Source: Eunapius fragilis (Eukaryota > Porifera > Demospongiae > Spongillida > Spongillidae). From it: a DNA stretch of 64,000 nt. A program made the position numbers and the translations under genes. Under the pieces are notes generated by a model that saw nothing but the letters and a program-made list of their open reading frames with translations, ran no database searches and had not been told where the DNA came from. Positions 31,307-42,045 of this stretch are shown piece by piece; position 1 is the stretch's first letter, and each line of letters opens with the position of its first letter. The stretch lies in NCBI GenBank assembly GCA_963681505.1, contig OY811971.1, forward strand, positions 1,642,090-1,706,089. Direction: 5' to 3'.

Positions 31307-32486
31307 GTTTCCTTAATTTTTTAGCACCCAAATCACTGTTGCATCGCAGGTTTCCCCCCTTTCATTTAACCGATTTAATTCCATCCAGACGTATTGTGAA
31401 AATTTTCTAGGTACCTTTGCTTAATTAGAATTGGTAAGACCGTATATAGGCTTTTAGGCGTTTTTGTATCAAAGCGAGTCCTCCAGCAAATTCTAAAGCT
31501 ATTGGTGCAATTTTCATTGCTTAAAAGTGTTCCTGTCCCGAGTTATGAGTTCTCAAGAAGAAGAAGAAGAAGAAGAAGAAGCAGAAGCAGACGACCCGCC
31601 CATTATTTTTGGAAGGGGAACGAGGACGGCAGTATTTTTCTTTCTCGACAGTCACGCGGTTCTACGACGTGAAACAAAAACGAAACTACTCAGTTTTGAC
31701 TTCTAGATTGATTGCCGCAACAAGTTAGACGATCCGATCGTCGGGAGCGAAGCTAGGGTAGGGTCGCGTGATTTTAATTGAATTCATAGTCGGGGTCAAA
31801 ACTTATATGGAAGTCTCTAGCGAGACTTCCGATATCACATTAGGCGTCTATTATTTGTATATGAAATTGATGATCTATTTGATTTCAAACGAGCAAGGGA
31901 TGAAACGGGAAGAAGCAACAAAGTATTACGTGTTTTGTGTTTTTGTGTAATGAAATGATGCATGGCTGATAACTTTATACCGGCTATCAAAAGGCTAGTC
32001 ACACAACCAAGAGGGACGGGGCCAATGCAAATTGCATGGCGTGATATGTAATTTCACTTACTTTTGCATATTGCATGCATGTGCCCGTCTTGATTCACAT
32101 GCAGCACATCTTCCTGGCTATAAAATAGCTCCCTATATTCCAGCATCTATAGATCTTGAGCTCTATTGTTTTCGCGCGCCCGCGCGAGCACACACACGAC
32201 AAAGCATGCATGTACGTTGCACCAGAGATAGTATTTGCACCAGATATATGATACTTCATTCCCACTCACAACACCATTCTATAGCTTTGGCTTGTGCAGA
32301 GGCAAAGGTCCACTGAACATTATTCATTTGGCCTCGTCTTTATTATTAATTAATTAACTCGTCTTTTTTATTGTTAAATTTAATTTTCTGTTGTGTCGTG
32401 AAAAGAAATGTAATTATAAGTACTGTATCTTTTAAAAACTAGAGATAACAAACAATAATACATCAAACACTACTCCACACGCACAT
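31307..32486. other. Intergenic; dispersed repeat copy 2 and AAG microsatellite
   Basis: About 31487-31560 repeats the phrase series of 2150-2345, and about 31557-31582 is an AAG microsatellite. Short frames in the rest are not recognised. Confidence 0.4.
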
Positions 32487-32487
32487 A

Positions 32488-32680
32488 CGCCTGCACGCAC
32501 ACACACGCGTGACACACACACACACACACACACACATGTGCACACACACGCACGCACACAAACACACACGCGCTCACACACACACGCACGCGCACACTCA
32601 GACACAAACACATGTACACACACGCACACACACACACACACACGCACGCGCACACACATGCACACACACACACACACACT
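32488..32680. repeat. Interrupted CA microsatellite
   Basis: CA repeats with CGCACG interruptions. Open frames here are repeat artefacts. Confidence 0.9.
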
Positions 32681-32719
32681 ATTTAAATTGGTTTTTTTTG
32701 GGGGGGGGTCTGGGGGGGA

Positions 32720-32868
32720 GCTGCATGCAGTAGCGGATCCAGAGGGGGGCTGAAACAATATTCACAATTAATTTTCACTATATAAGGCATTGTCAGTACC
32801 ATATATGGTGAAAATGAATTGTGAATATGATTTTAGCCCCCCCCTCTGGATCCGCTACTGGCTGCATG
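32720..32868. mobile_element. 133-bp hAT-type MITE with 8-bp duplication
   Basis: Element 32728-32860 has ends CAGTAGCGGATCCAGAGGGG and its complement, flanked by GCTGCATG (32720-32727, 32861-32868). The inner arms are also complementary (TATTCACAATT... with ...AATTGTGAATA), so it folds as a hairpin. Confidence 0.85.
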
Positions 32869-32959
32869 TCCTCCTTAGCGTCAGTGCGTTAGCGTTTGCG
32901 GTGGCTCCGTGTACCAATTGATACGCAACCTGGTGGCGCCTGGAAAACCTTCAGACAAG

Positions 32960-34440
32960 TCCTTGTAAAACCTGTTCGCACTCATTGTTGCCCTCCCCCA
33001 TCCGTTACAGTGCAACGCTACAATTTCGATTCAATTCGCGGTCGCAGAGGGACGGGGAGTCGGTATCGCAGTTTGTCGCTGAGCTGCGTATAAACTCTCA
33101 AAGCATTGCGACTTCGGGAATTCTCTGGAGGATATACTACGGGTCCGTCTTGTATGTGGCATTCGGGACGTCAGGGTACAGCGGAGGCTCGCAGGTCTCA
33201 CCTTCGCCAAGGCGTTTAATTCGATTGGCTCAGACGTCTGGAAAAGAATGTTCAGGAACTCCAACATGTAAAAGGTATACCCCTGTTCATCCGGTGCATA
33301 ACTTGTATCATTCTTCAAGACCGTTTGACTACTCAAAAAAAGACTTTATATGTGGAACTTTATACACTTTGTGTACCTGTGGATGGTAAGGAGTAATTAG
33401 GCTGTGTCATATCGCCTCTTTGGTTGGAACTGCAACCGCCTCAACCCATTTCGAAACGTGATCACTCCGTGTAAGAATGTACCTATACATACAATTAAAA
33501 AATAAAGTGTAATCTATCCTGTGAAAGCAGGTATTCCTTGCATACCATAGAAAAAGAAAAGAGCTGACCTGTATCCTGATAATGAAATTGGCGAAATCGG
33601 CCCAATAAAGTCATTTGCTACATGTGCTACATGATACCAAGTGAACGGGATGAAGTTCAGTAGAAGTAACAACAAGTTTATCAGAATCCTTCTGGCAAGC
33701 TACCTGTAAAAACATGTCAGTAAATGTGCATGACTAATTGCAACCATTACTAGTTGAAAAACGTCTTTGTTGAGTCCTTTCCATGTGAAACGCTCTCTAA
33801 TGCTTTTGATGGTACGTTTTGTTCCCAGATGGCCAGACGTAGGGTCAGAATGGCAGGAATGTAGAATCCTCTGCTTCTCACATGCATCCAAAATGAGCCT
33901 CACAAACTATTTCTTAAAGGTGGAGCCGGCCGTAAGGCCATGTCAAGGAACTGTTTCCGTTGTGGCGGTAAGCAAATGGCGTTTGACTGTCGGTGTAAGT
34001 CATTGGTTTGTTAACAAGTGTGGCAAACAAAGTCATGTGACTCGAGTTTGTCGCAGCCATGGAGATGGGGGCAACAAAGGCACTCGCGACGACGGACGCT
34101 CGGATGAACAAAGTGGCAAGTAGCCCATGGACGGGGAGAAGACAGAGACATATGCCTTGTATAAATTATCGTCTAGCAAGTCTCGAATGCCTCCATGTTC
34201 TGGTACAATTGTTGGCGGTAAAAGGTACTCCTTTGCAGATGCAAGTGGATACTGGAGCGGTGGCCGGTCTCTCTTATTAGCGAGAATACTTACCAATAAA
34301 GTTACCAGCGTGTTTGCGCACTTACACGGGGGAAAGTATCAATTCGTTGGAAAGATACGTTGACGTGCAATATGGGGGCTTGAGTCTGGAGATAGCTTAG
34401 CTACCCTTCTTCAAGGCAACACTTTACAATTGATTATTAA
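32960..34440 (+). pseudogene. Ty3/Gypsy gag-protease remnant, interrupted
   Basis: Gag-like blocks in shifted frames: about 33010-33105 RFNSRSQRDGESVSQFVAEL, then about 33112-33270 LRVRLVCGIRDVRVQRRLAG and LTFAKAFNSIG. After an inserted integrase-transposon copy (33280-33915) come two zinc knuckles (CFRCGGKQMAFDC at about 33950 and KCGKQSHVTRVC at about 34018) and a protease-like block (MQVDTGAVAGLS at about 34235 with catalytic Asp in VDTGA). Stops and frameshifts abound, and polymerase parts are missing. It is a different, older lineage from the element at 25.4 kb. Confidence 0.65.
33280..33915 (-). pseudogene. Second integrase-transposon copy, inverted and internally deleted
   Basis: This matches 15005-15800 on the opposite strand with few changes. 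It contains the zinc-region exon (SGHLGTKRTIKSIRERFTWK), the following intron, GPISPISL and WVEAVAVPTKE. The part equivalent to about 15510-15700 is deleted. It lies between the Gag body and the zinc knuckles of the Gypsy remnant. Confidence 0.8.
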
Positions 34441-34479
34441 CGACTTCAGAAATTTTAGTAAATCAAGTGCAAAATATCT

Positions 34480-34507
34480 GGGGGGGGGGGGGGGGGGGGG
34501 GGGGGGG
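34480..34507. repeat. 28-base G run beside hAT-like end
   Basis: The run is followed by CTAATACCCCTTTTCAGGC and a GTCTACGCCCTTGGCG segment. These resemble in inverted form the sequence beside the G runs at 228-290 and the CAAGGGCGTAG-type ends of hAT elements. Confidence 0.5.
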
Positions 34508-34907
34508 CTAATACCCCTTTTCAGGCTTGTCTACGCCCTTGGCGTTTGGTCGGGTGACGATTCCGTAACGTATTCTAGTTAACGCACACCCGTTTTCCAC
34601 GCATGCGTGGAAATATAATAGTGGCCATCGGCGCGGCGGCCGAAACGTTGCTATGTCAAGTTTTTTTCAGCCGTGACACGGGAAAATGGGAGGAATAAGC
34701 CTGTGCAGAGGTCCCCTATAAAGACGGTCGAGAGAAATGCAAGTACCACGGGTGGAGAAAAGGTGGGCACTAATTAGCGTGAAGTCGAGTGAGGGGAAAA
34801 GGAAGAAGGCGCTATAGTGAGGGTTACTGAGGGATGGCGTGCACTGTTACAGTGGTGGAGGGTAGTAGCGTTGTACAAGATGAAATTGAAGGATGGCATG
34901 AACTTGT

Positions 34908-36228
34908 GTGGTGACACTGGCGGAGCCAGGATTTTTTTATAGGGGAGGGCCAAATTAACGGGAGGGACACACTCTCCCGAGTCCCGACGGGACCAGCTAA
35001 CGCGTGTTGGTGTCTGGTGCAGATGCCAGAAGCGAAAAGCTCTTGCTAGTTTTAATATGTTACATTTTATCATCGTGCATGGAATCCATGGATAATATAA
35101 CTTCTATACTAGTACTGATGCAGAATCATTGAACCATGTTTTATTTCTCCCTGCTTTATATATTGTGATTGTGATAACATGTGATGGGAATAACACATTG
35201 AAATATTAAATAAATGAAGCAGTTGGTTTGATGATTTACTACGCAATTACTCAGTGGATCACATCGTTTCCCTTCTCTTCCCAAACTGTGTGGCAAAGTA
35301 GTTAATGGCTTGAGTGAATGAAGTGTCACTGTCATCTACTTTGAGAATAGTATCCACCAGGTCATTTTCTACAAGCATGCATGGTCAATAGATCCAATGG
35401 TAGACCTGAGGCGGTTCTTAGCATATTTCCCAGAGAAGTTCCACTCACATGCAGCTGAGGAGTAAGGCAGCACACTTACAAGAACATGCAAACGCTGAGT
35501 AATCGGGTAGCTGCCTGACTTGGTATGCAGCCATTTGCACATGTCATTCATTTTCATCTCTGACAATTCAGTTACTTTTTTCACCATTGTAATCTCAGTA
35601 ATCATCAGCTCCACTTCAGTTGACAACGTTCCACGTTCAGTGTCATTGGAAGCAGTCTTAGCAGTGCTTCCCTTGCTTGTGGCAGCAGAGGCCTTAGTTT
35701 GGCGAACAGATAAATGGCGGTCATCTGCTCCCCAGACTACAGAGGTAGAGGCATTGGTTCCATTTGGTATTTCAGGGGCCGAAGCATACCTATATCACCA
35801 ATAGTATCACCTTTGTTACATGCCGCTAACTCTGGCTCTTTTATCTTCGCCGTACAAGTAAATCCAAATTTAATTAACGATGGTAATGTACGTGCACCTT
35901 GCATGCAGGGAGCCTTGGATGAAGCCATGGCTTGTCCAAACTATTTAAGTCTATTTTAGGAAAAATTTGGCGTCATTGTGACGTAAATGTTTTTAACCCC
36001 TTACGGAAGGCAGTATTAATCAAGAGAGGAGTGACGTGTTCGACAAAGCTATTAAAGGATAACCGATTGGAGGCACACAGGCTGCTAAAAACATGTACGT
36101 GTGCATACACATTTTGGGGGGGGGGGGGGGCCAAGCGCTGACGTCACTGTACAAGCTGAAAACGCAGGGGGGCCAAGCCCCCTCCAGCCCCCCCTCCCCC
36201 CCACCTAGCTCCGCCAATAAGTGGTGAT
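34908..36228 (-). mobile_element. Internally deleted hAT element
   Basis: Ends TGGCGGAGCCAGG (left, from 34916) and its near complement (right, to 36220) are flanked by GTGGTGAC (34908-34915) and GTGGTGAT (36221-36228), a 7 of 8 match as expected for hAT. Minus-strand coding debris of a hAT transposase lies inside. G-rich runs near the right end (36116-36130) follow the end motif. Confidence 0.7.
35259..35928 (-). pseudogene. hAT transposase: start and C-terminal part joined
   Basis: An ATG at 35928 opens MASSKAPCMQGART, running to a possible donor near 35790. Farther down, 35640-35369 reads MKMNDMCKWLHTKSG, then RLHVLVSVLPYSSAACEWNF and KNRLRSTIGS, the C-terminal dimerisation region of hAT transposases. 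A frame change near 35370 restores a tail ending GKRRETM (about 35259). The BED finger, DDE core and most of the protein are missing, so the element cannot move itself. Confidence 0.65.
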
Positions 36229-36469
36229 GAACACGCACACGAATGCTACTTAATGATAATGCGCAAGCGCGGCGCACTTGTGCAACCACTGAATAGAAGA
36301 AAAAGTACTGAGGGAAGCAATAGGCGCAGATGAAGTATAAGCAGGAACTAACAGGTATAAGGGATCTGGTGTGAGGTTGAACCCAGGGCACTAACCACAT
36401 CTTTTTTCATTTTGATGATCCATTCTGTTTCACATTTTCATAATTCACCTCATGTTGTACCACTGTTAG

Positions 36470-37430
36470 GCTAGCTTCTGAAAAATGCTGGTGCCCATGG
36501 CTGTACCTTGTTTTGTTCGTTTGAGATACCTTTGATGTTTAATTTGCTGTGTTTCAGTACAAATTCCATGGGGACTTTCTTTTTATTGATTAATGTGACT
36601 TCCTCAAGGATCCTGAATGGTACTTTGTTGTTAAACTTTCTCATGAAACTGATGGCTACTTTCATCCCAGGGGGTGTTGGTGTAAAGGCTGCTCACATAC
36701 ATGGCCCTTTTCAAAAGTGACAGCCATCTCTATCTGTGGCTTCTAGAATCGCAGATCAGGTTTTGTGATGCGCATGAGAGTATCTCCGTAATACGTACTT
36801 TGGTGTAAGAGGCTGTCCCTGCTATGGTGTTTCTGCACCAGAGTTTCAGGCAACAGCCGCATTGTGTGTGGCCACAGGGGTTGATCATTCTGGGGATTCC
36901 GTATACAGTTAGATGTTGTTGAGGTGTTTATCTCCTGGGAGTGCTGCCCTGGTAATTTCCTTTTTGATGTTTGTGGTGTTTGGATGGCATATGACTAGTT
37001 TGTTGCTGTAGGTGGTCTGGAGTGCTGGATTTGCTGAGAGGTCCAGTGTGTTTCAAGGTGTCGTAGTATGAGTGGTCTCATTTGATCAAATGTGGTTTTG
37101 AGGATGGTTTATAGCTGTTGGAAGGTGATGATCAGAAGATGGTGAAGCGCCTTATTGAAGATGCGGTTAATGGTCTTGGCATTGTAGCTGAAGTGTATTT
37201 TGAGTGTGTTGAGTTGGGCTTTTACGGGGGTCTGATGATTTTGTGATGTGACGAAGTGCTTTGGCGAAGATGATTGATTGTTTTGTGGCTGCAGAGTGGT
37301 TAGATGAGCTGTATATGCACTGGTGTGAGTTTGTTGGTTTGGTGTATGGGTTTATACTTAAGGATGTCCTTGTCGGGGTCCCTGTAGATGGTGATATGTA
37401 AAAAGTTTACGCTGTCAGGAGAGTGAGTGG
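36470..37430 (-). pseudogene. Penelope-like element fragment: RT end and Cys-rich linker
   Basis: Minus-strand blocks in changing frames read VNFLHITIYRDPDKDILKYK (about 37405-37345), a basic region with KQSIIFAKALRHITKSSD (about 37290-37230), and a CGHTQCGCCLKLW segment (about 36880-36840). They then lead to MKVAISFMRKFNNKVPFRIL (36665 downward). The order resembles the region between RT and endonuclease of Penelope-like elements. Heavily broken; no endonuclease was seen. Confidence 0.45.
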
Positions 37431-37634
37431 GTCGTCGAGCATGGTGTGGATGTTTCGAGGGTTATCACTAACACTTCATTCATCAATTCCTTCATTTTCC
37501 ATTTCATTTCTCATCATTTCACAATTTTCTTTCATTTATTACTCACCTCTGTCTTTATTGTTCAACATTGTACACTTTACTCCTATTTCAGTTACGCTTC
37601 ATTACATCTCTGTGGATTTCTATGACTGGCATCC

Positions 37635-37937
37635 TCATCTTGTACACTCCCAGTTATCTCGGTGGCACTGTTGTCCACAGCCTTTACTTATCTTTGGTGA
37701 CGAATTTCGACGGTCATATGTCTGCCGCTGTTCTCTACGAGATTGGCACATGCTTCTGGCTAATTCGTCCATTTCTTCTTCGTTTCTGCCCCATTCTGAT
37801 TCCATCACATGGGTAACAAACGAAGATTGTAGCGCGTTATATCCTATCTCTGCGTTCGTGTATTTTTTAAATACTGCCTGCAAGAACCTGTTCCATTCAG
37901 CAGAGTTACGGAATGGTGCTCCGCCCTCTGAGGACAA
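37635..37937 (-). CDS. Hypothetical 100-residue frame
   Basis: Opens MSSEGGAPFRNSAEWNRFLQ and is hydrophilic and helical in character up to about residue 75. Not recognised. The complement carries a longer hydrophobic frame that looks like its shadow. It may be part of a gene or an element gag-like protein. Confidence 0.35.
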   Translation of the reverse strand: MSSEGGAPFRNSAEWNRFLQAVFKKYTNAEIGYNALQSSFVTHVMESEWGRNEEEMDELARSMCQSRREQRQTYDRRNSSPKISKGCGQQCHRDNWECTR

Positions 37938-38358
37938 ACTACATGTCCCTGTTCAGGGATTTATCTGACTTTTATTTATGATGGGTGGGTAGGCAACTGG
38001 GCACGGGTGGGTTATGTCAACCATGAAAGTTATATGTCAAATGCCAGAATTCAATTCTGTACAATCAATTCATGCACGATTCATGATTACATGTATAAAC
38101 AATAGCATACACAAATTAATTTCCAGTGTTGACATACATAGCGATGCACTGTTGATGCAAAACTGTTTTACCCTGTAATTGCGCCATAGAAGAAAACTTG
38201 ATTAATATATTTCCTATTTGCCTCAATATTTTCCATTTTGCCTCGAGGATCAGGAATATCTGGTCCCTCCATTTCAAAGAAAAGTAGGTTGTATTAAACA
38301 ATAGCATTTTGAATAACGCCTACTAAAAGAAGGTCCAGCTGAAAAGAGTACAAGTAAT

Positions 38359-40029
38359 GTATGGGTCATTCCTCCTCTTATGAGCAAGAGTTGTGACTCA
38401 CGTCTTCCAATTTTGCTCTAACTTCTCATATATGTTGGTCTTGATATGATAATGACTTGTACCATTTATTGTGTTAATAACGTTAATGGTTTACGAAATA
38501 TACGCCACTGAATAATTAATTTTTTCGTAAACGTTGCAACTTGGCACACTCATATCTTGGCTGCTATGCAATTGACAGCTTGGTTTTTGGCATCGAATTG
38601 ATGGCCATGATGAGTAGAACTGATCTATGGCGATTATTTTGGGGAGTGGGTAAAGGGTTAAATTTCTAGCTTCATCAAAGTACCTTTTTAAAATATAGAG
38701 GTGTCTACCACGTGAAATACAAGTTTTTTATTTTACACAACTGAAGGGACTATCAATGTCTATACGCTTCAGAAAAAAAAAGTTTGTATATTGATTACCT
38801 CTGAGAACCACACGAGATTTTACCAGAGGGCGCCATTTTTATCTCATCAAAATTCACTTCTGTTTACATACGTTGCAAGTGATGTTATGTAATCGTCTTA
38901 CCACAGCTACCCACGTGTGGTTTTATCAAATAGCATGAATCAGCAGTTTGTGTTTCCTTATTTGGGGCGTGGATTAGATCGAGGGCCTAAATATAGTGCT
39001 GTGAAGGAGCGCTGGGTCCATACTTGTGTTCTTATTCTTCTCCGAGTCTGGGATGAAGGCGGCGAGTCGGGAAGCTGCACTATTCCACGACGTGCCGTAT
39101 GTGGAAGTACATCATGATCAGGAGCGACGTGCACTGGCAGTATATCGGTAGAGGGTCGCGGCAGATCGGTAGTGAGTCGCGGCAGATCGGTAGTGGGTCG
39201 CGGCAGACGGTAGAGGGTCGCGGCAGATCGGTAGAGGGTCGCGGCAGATCGGTAGAGGGTCGCTCCTGATGTACTCCCAATGCTTCCACATACGGCACGT
39301 CGTGGAATAGTGCAGCTTCCCGACTCGCCGCCTTCATCCCAGACTCGGAAAAGAATAAGAACACAAGTATGGACCCAGCGCTCCTTCACAGCACTATATT
39401 TAGGCCCTCGATCTAATCCACGCCCCAAATAAGGAAACAAACTGCTGATTCATGCTATTTGATAAAACCACACGTGGGTAGCTGTGGTAAGACGATTACA
39501 TAACACCACTTGCAACGTATGTAAACAAAAGTGAATTTTGATGAGACAAAAATGGCGCCCTCTGGTAAAATCTCGTGTGGTTCTCAGAGGTAATCAATAT
39601 ACAAACTTTTTTTTCCTGAAGCGCATAGACATTGATAGTCCCTTCAGTTGTGTAAAATAAAAAACTTGTATTTCACGTGGTAGACACCTCTATATTTTAA
39701 AAAGGTACTTTGATGAAGCTAGAAATTTAACCCTTTACCCACTCCCCAAAATAATCGCCATAGATCAGTTCTACTCATCATGGCCTTCAATTCGATGCCA
39801 AAAACCAAGCTGTCAATTGCATAGCAGCCAAGATATGAGTGTGCCAAGTTGCAACGTTTACGAAAAAATTAATTATTCAGTGGCGTATATTTCGTAAACC
39901 ATTAACGTTATTAACACAATAAATGGTACAAGTCATTTTCATATCAAGACCAACATATATGAGAAGTTAGAGCAAAATTGGAAGACGTGAGTCACAACTC
40001 TTGCTCATAAGAGGAGGAATGACCCGTAT
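38359..40029. mobile_element. 1.66-kb foldback element
   Basis: Arms of about 745 bp (38363-39107 and 39283-40025) are nearly perfect complements, starting GGGTCATTCCTCC. A 4-bp direct repeat GTAT flanks the element (38359-38362, 40026-40029). The loop (39108-39282) holds a 20-21 bp tandem repeat. Frames that appear on both arms are mirror copies of one another. No transposase was found. Confidence 0.9.
39150..39267. repeat. Tandem repeat in the foldback loop
   Basis: About six units of GGTCGCGGCAGATCGGTAGA, one of them with a one-base deletion. Confidence 0.9.
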
Positions 40030-40110
40030 GCGTAATGTATGCGTAGCGTTTACGTGTGACGCTACTTGGAAAAACACTTTGTCATTCCTATGCAAATGCA
40101 GACTCGATCC

Positions 40111-40252
40111 TGACACTACCCTGCCTAAGTGGACTGATCCAACACTACCCTGCCTAAGTGGACTGATCCGACACTACCCTGCATAAGTGGACTGATCTGA
40201 CACTACCCTGCCTAAGTGGACTGATCGGACACTACCCTGCGTAAGTGGTCAG
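40111..40252. repeat. 29-bp tandem repeat, five copies
   Basis: Unit GACACTACCCTGCCTAAGTG plus GACTGATCC, with single-base variants; the last copy is partial. Confidence 0.95.
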
Positions 40253-40438
40253 ACTATTGTGGCACAATACATGTGTTCCATAAAAACACTATACAAACAT
40301 TACATGTACTTCGTTGTGACCGCTAATCTTATAACATATAGCGGTTTATACAGTAATAAAAATTAAAATATTCATACATCTATAACATCATGCAACGCAT
40401 TGAAAGATCACGCCCGCATCACTGGTGAGAAGCGTGAT

Positions 40439-40667
40439 TACAGTAGCGGCTCACAAATAAGACCACCCAGTAATAAGACCACTTGACCACCTAATCAAAA
40501 GACCACTTTGCCAATCCGACCACCATTTAATATGATCTCGTTGAACGAGTATTCAAACATTTTGAAAGGTGGGAAACTCGCCAATGAGACCGAAACAGTC
40601 GTGTATGCAAGTTTTACCACAAGATCTGATTGTCCCGGAGTGGTTTTATTGGTGAGCTGCTACTGTA
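40439..40667. mobile_element. 225-bp MITE with TA duplication
   Basis: Ends CAGTAGCGGCTCAC (40441) and GTGAGCTGCTACTG (to 40665) are inverted for about 26 bp and flanked by TA on both sides, as in Tc1/mariner-type elements. Confidence 0.65.
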
Positions 40668-40930
40668 ACCATCCAACATTATTCTTACAGGTGGGTAAAG
40701 CCCAAAAGTTATGGGTGGGTAAGCCCAAAAGTCACGGGTGGGTAAAGGGTGGGTTTTAACCGATTATATGCTAAATTATTTGTAACGTAACATAACCACT
40801 ACGCGGAATTAAAATTTGTGGATAATGTCTAATTCGGTATCGTTTGACTCACGCGCGATAACTTTTGAACGAAACGACTTTTCTATTGGCTACTTTTTGA
40901 AATCGGGCTGATGGGTAGACTAGCTATTCG
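40666..40930. repeat. Short direct repeats
   Basis: GGTGGGTAAAGCCCAAAAGT and close variants occur three times at about 40691-40755. Related words occur near 37981-38015 beside the foldback element. No gene was seen. Confidence 0.5.
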
Positions 40931-41489
40931 CTAGTGCCTTCTGATTGGCGATCCTATGTAGGAAACATACAAAGAGCAGGTGTCATAATTTTCGACACAG
41001 ACGGACAGGCTTACAAAGACGTTGTGACGCGAGCAGGTAGTATCATCCACTTTTTCCTGTTCAAGGTTGCTGAATTCATCATCACTCCCTGACATAACAG
41101 GCTCGTCAGGGTCACTACAATACTTCTCGAGGGTATCGTCATCCTTGTCAAGAAGTTCTATAACGTCTTCGCGGTTCATTCGGTGCATGCAATCGATTGT
41201 TTACCTTGTCAGTAGAAACCCACAATAGCAAGCCTACTAGTTCGATAATAAACTGAATAGTACAGGAACGGGTGTACACAACTGTGTAAGTTTTAGAACC
41301 AACGCAGCTCCATTCACTGTCAATTCCAATCATGTTTGGCTCCTCGATCTCTTCATCACTGGACAACTCTGCATCTACCTCCTCGTCCATATCAAACTCT
41401 CGTCGCTGTTTAGCCCCGTTGAGCAACTCTGAATCATCTTGCATGGCTTGCACCTCCTCAGCACTAAAAGTCCTTCGCCGTGTTGCCAT
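40931..41489 (-). CDS. Acidic N-terminal frames, possibly a transposase start
   Basis: Two frames in sequence: 41489-41148 opens MATRRRTFSAEEVQAMQDDS and has an acidic run (DMDEEVDAELSSDEEIEEPN), and 41188-40931 opens with a charged part (REDVIELLDKDDDTLEKYC) and a second acidic stretch (SGSDDEFSNLEQEK). Such acidic starts are common in piggyBac-like transposases of animals, but no DDE region follows here, so this is a guess. Could be two exons or a decayed duplicate. Confidence 0.35.
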
Positions 41490-41849
41490 TGTCCATTGTG
41501 TGTATTTGTAATAATTATGTTTATTTCGGGGGGAGTGGCAAAATACAGCGAAACTTAGTAGCCGTGTTTACCTCGATTACGCCCGACACCCGACAAGAGC
41601 CACAAATGATTGATTTGTACAATACCCACAACACTGTAGAACTGACTGACACGATTTATTACTCTTTCAACAGCCTGTACTTTATACAGCATCGTATTAA
41701 CATAAATGTATATCAGCTGCCGGCAACCGCCACAAACGTGCAGTTTAATTGTGCCGCGAATTCGCAGCATCCAGCCTCAATCGGTTAACCTTGCTGTTCT
41801 CTCTCCCTCCTCCCCTTTCTGTCTATCTTACCACAAACAGGTGCTTGAG

Positions 41850-42045
41850 GTTGTAATCCCCAATCTTGGTCCCGCATATCACTGTACTCCTCCAGGCCAG
41901 CATATATCGAGCAAACATGTCTCTCCGAAGATTACAACCTAGCTTCCGATAACAGTCTTCGATGGTGGGGTCATACTCGCTTGCGAAGTGGCTCTGTATC
42001 AACTGAATCGTCAGGGCACCTCAGGCTCTACTGAGTACAGGTTGC
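41850..42045 (-). pseudogene. Ras GTPase pseudogene fragment
   Basis: Minus strand reads [20 protein letters not shown], followed by DCYRK (switch I region), then in shifted frames [12 protein letters not shown] and EYSDMRDQD (the segment around switch II). The P-loop GxxGxGKS is deleted just before ALTIQ, and frameshifts and a stop follow. The pattern is that of the Ras subfamily. It is non-functional and probably a retrocopy or captured fragment. Confidence 0.7.

Noticed and set aside
32432-32758. Cys/Val-rich 108-residue frame
   Set aside because: CA microsatellite artefact.
37423-37968. 181-residue hydrophobic plus-strand frame
   Set aside because: Composition looks like the complement of the hydrophilic minus-strand frame and of PLE debris; no motif.
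38917-39440. Frames of 66 and 160 residues repeated on opposite strands
   Set aside because: Mirror copies made by the foldback arms and the loop minisatellite; no coding pattern.
40111-40252. 29-bp regular repeat resembling a CRISPR array
   Set aside because: Copies are directly adjacent without spacers and the genome is eukaryotic.
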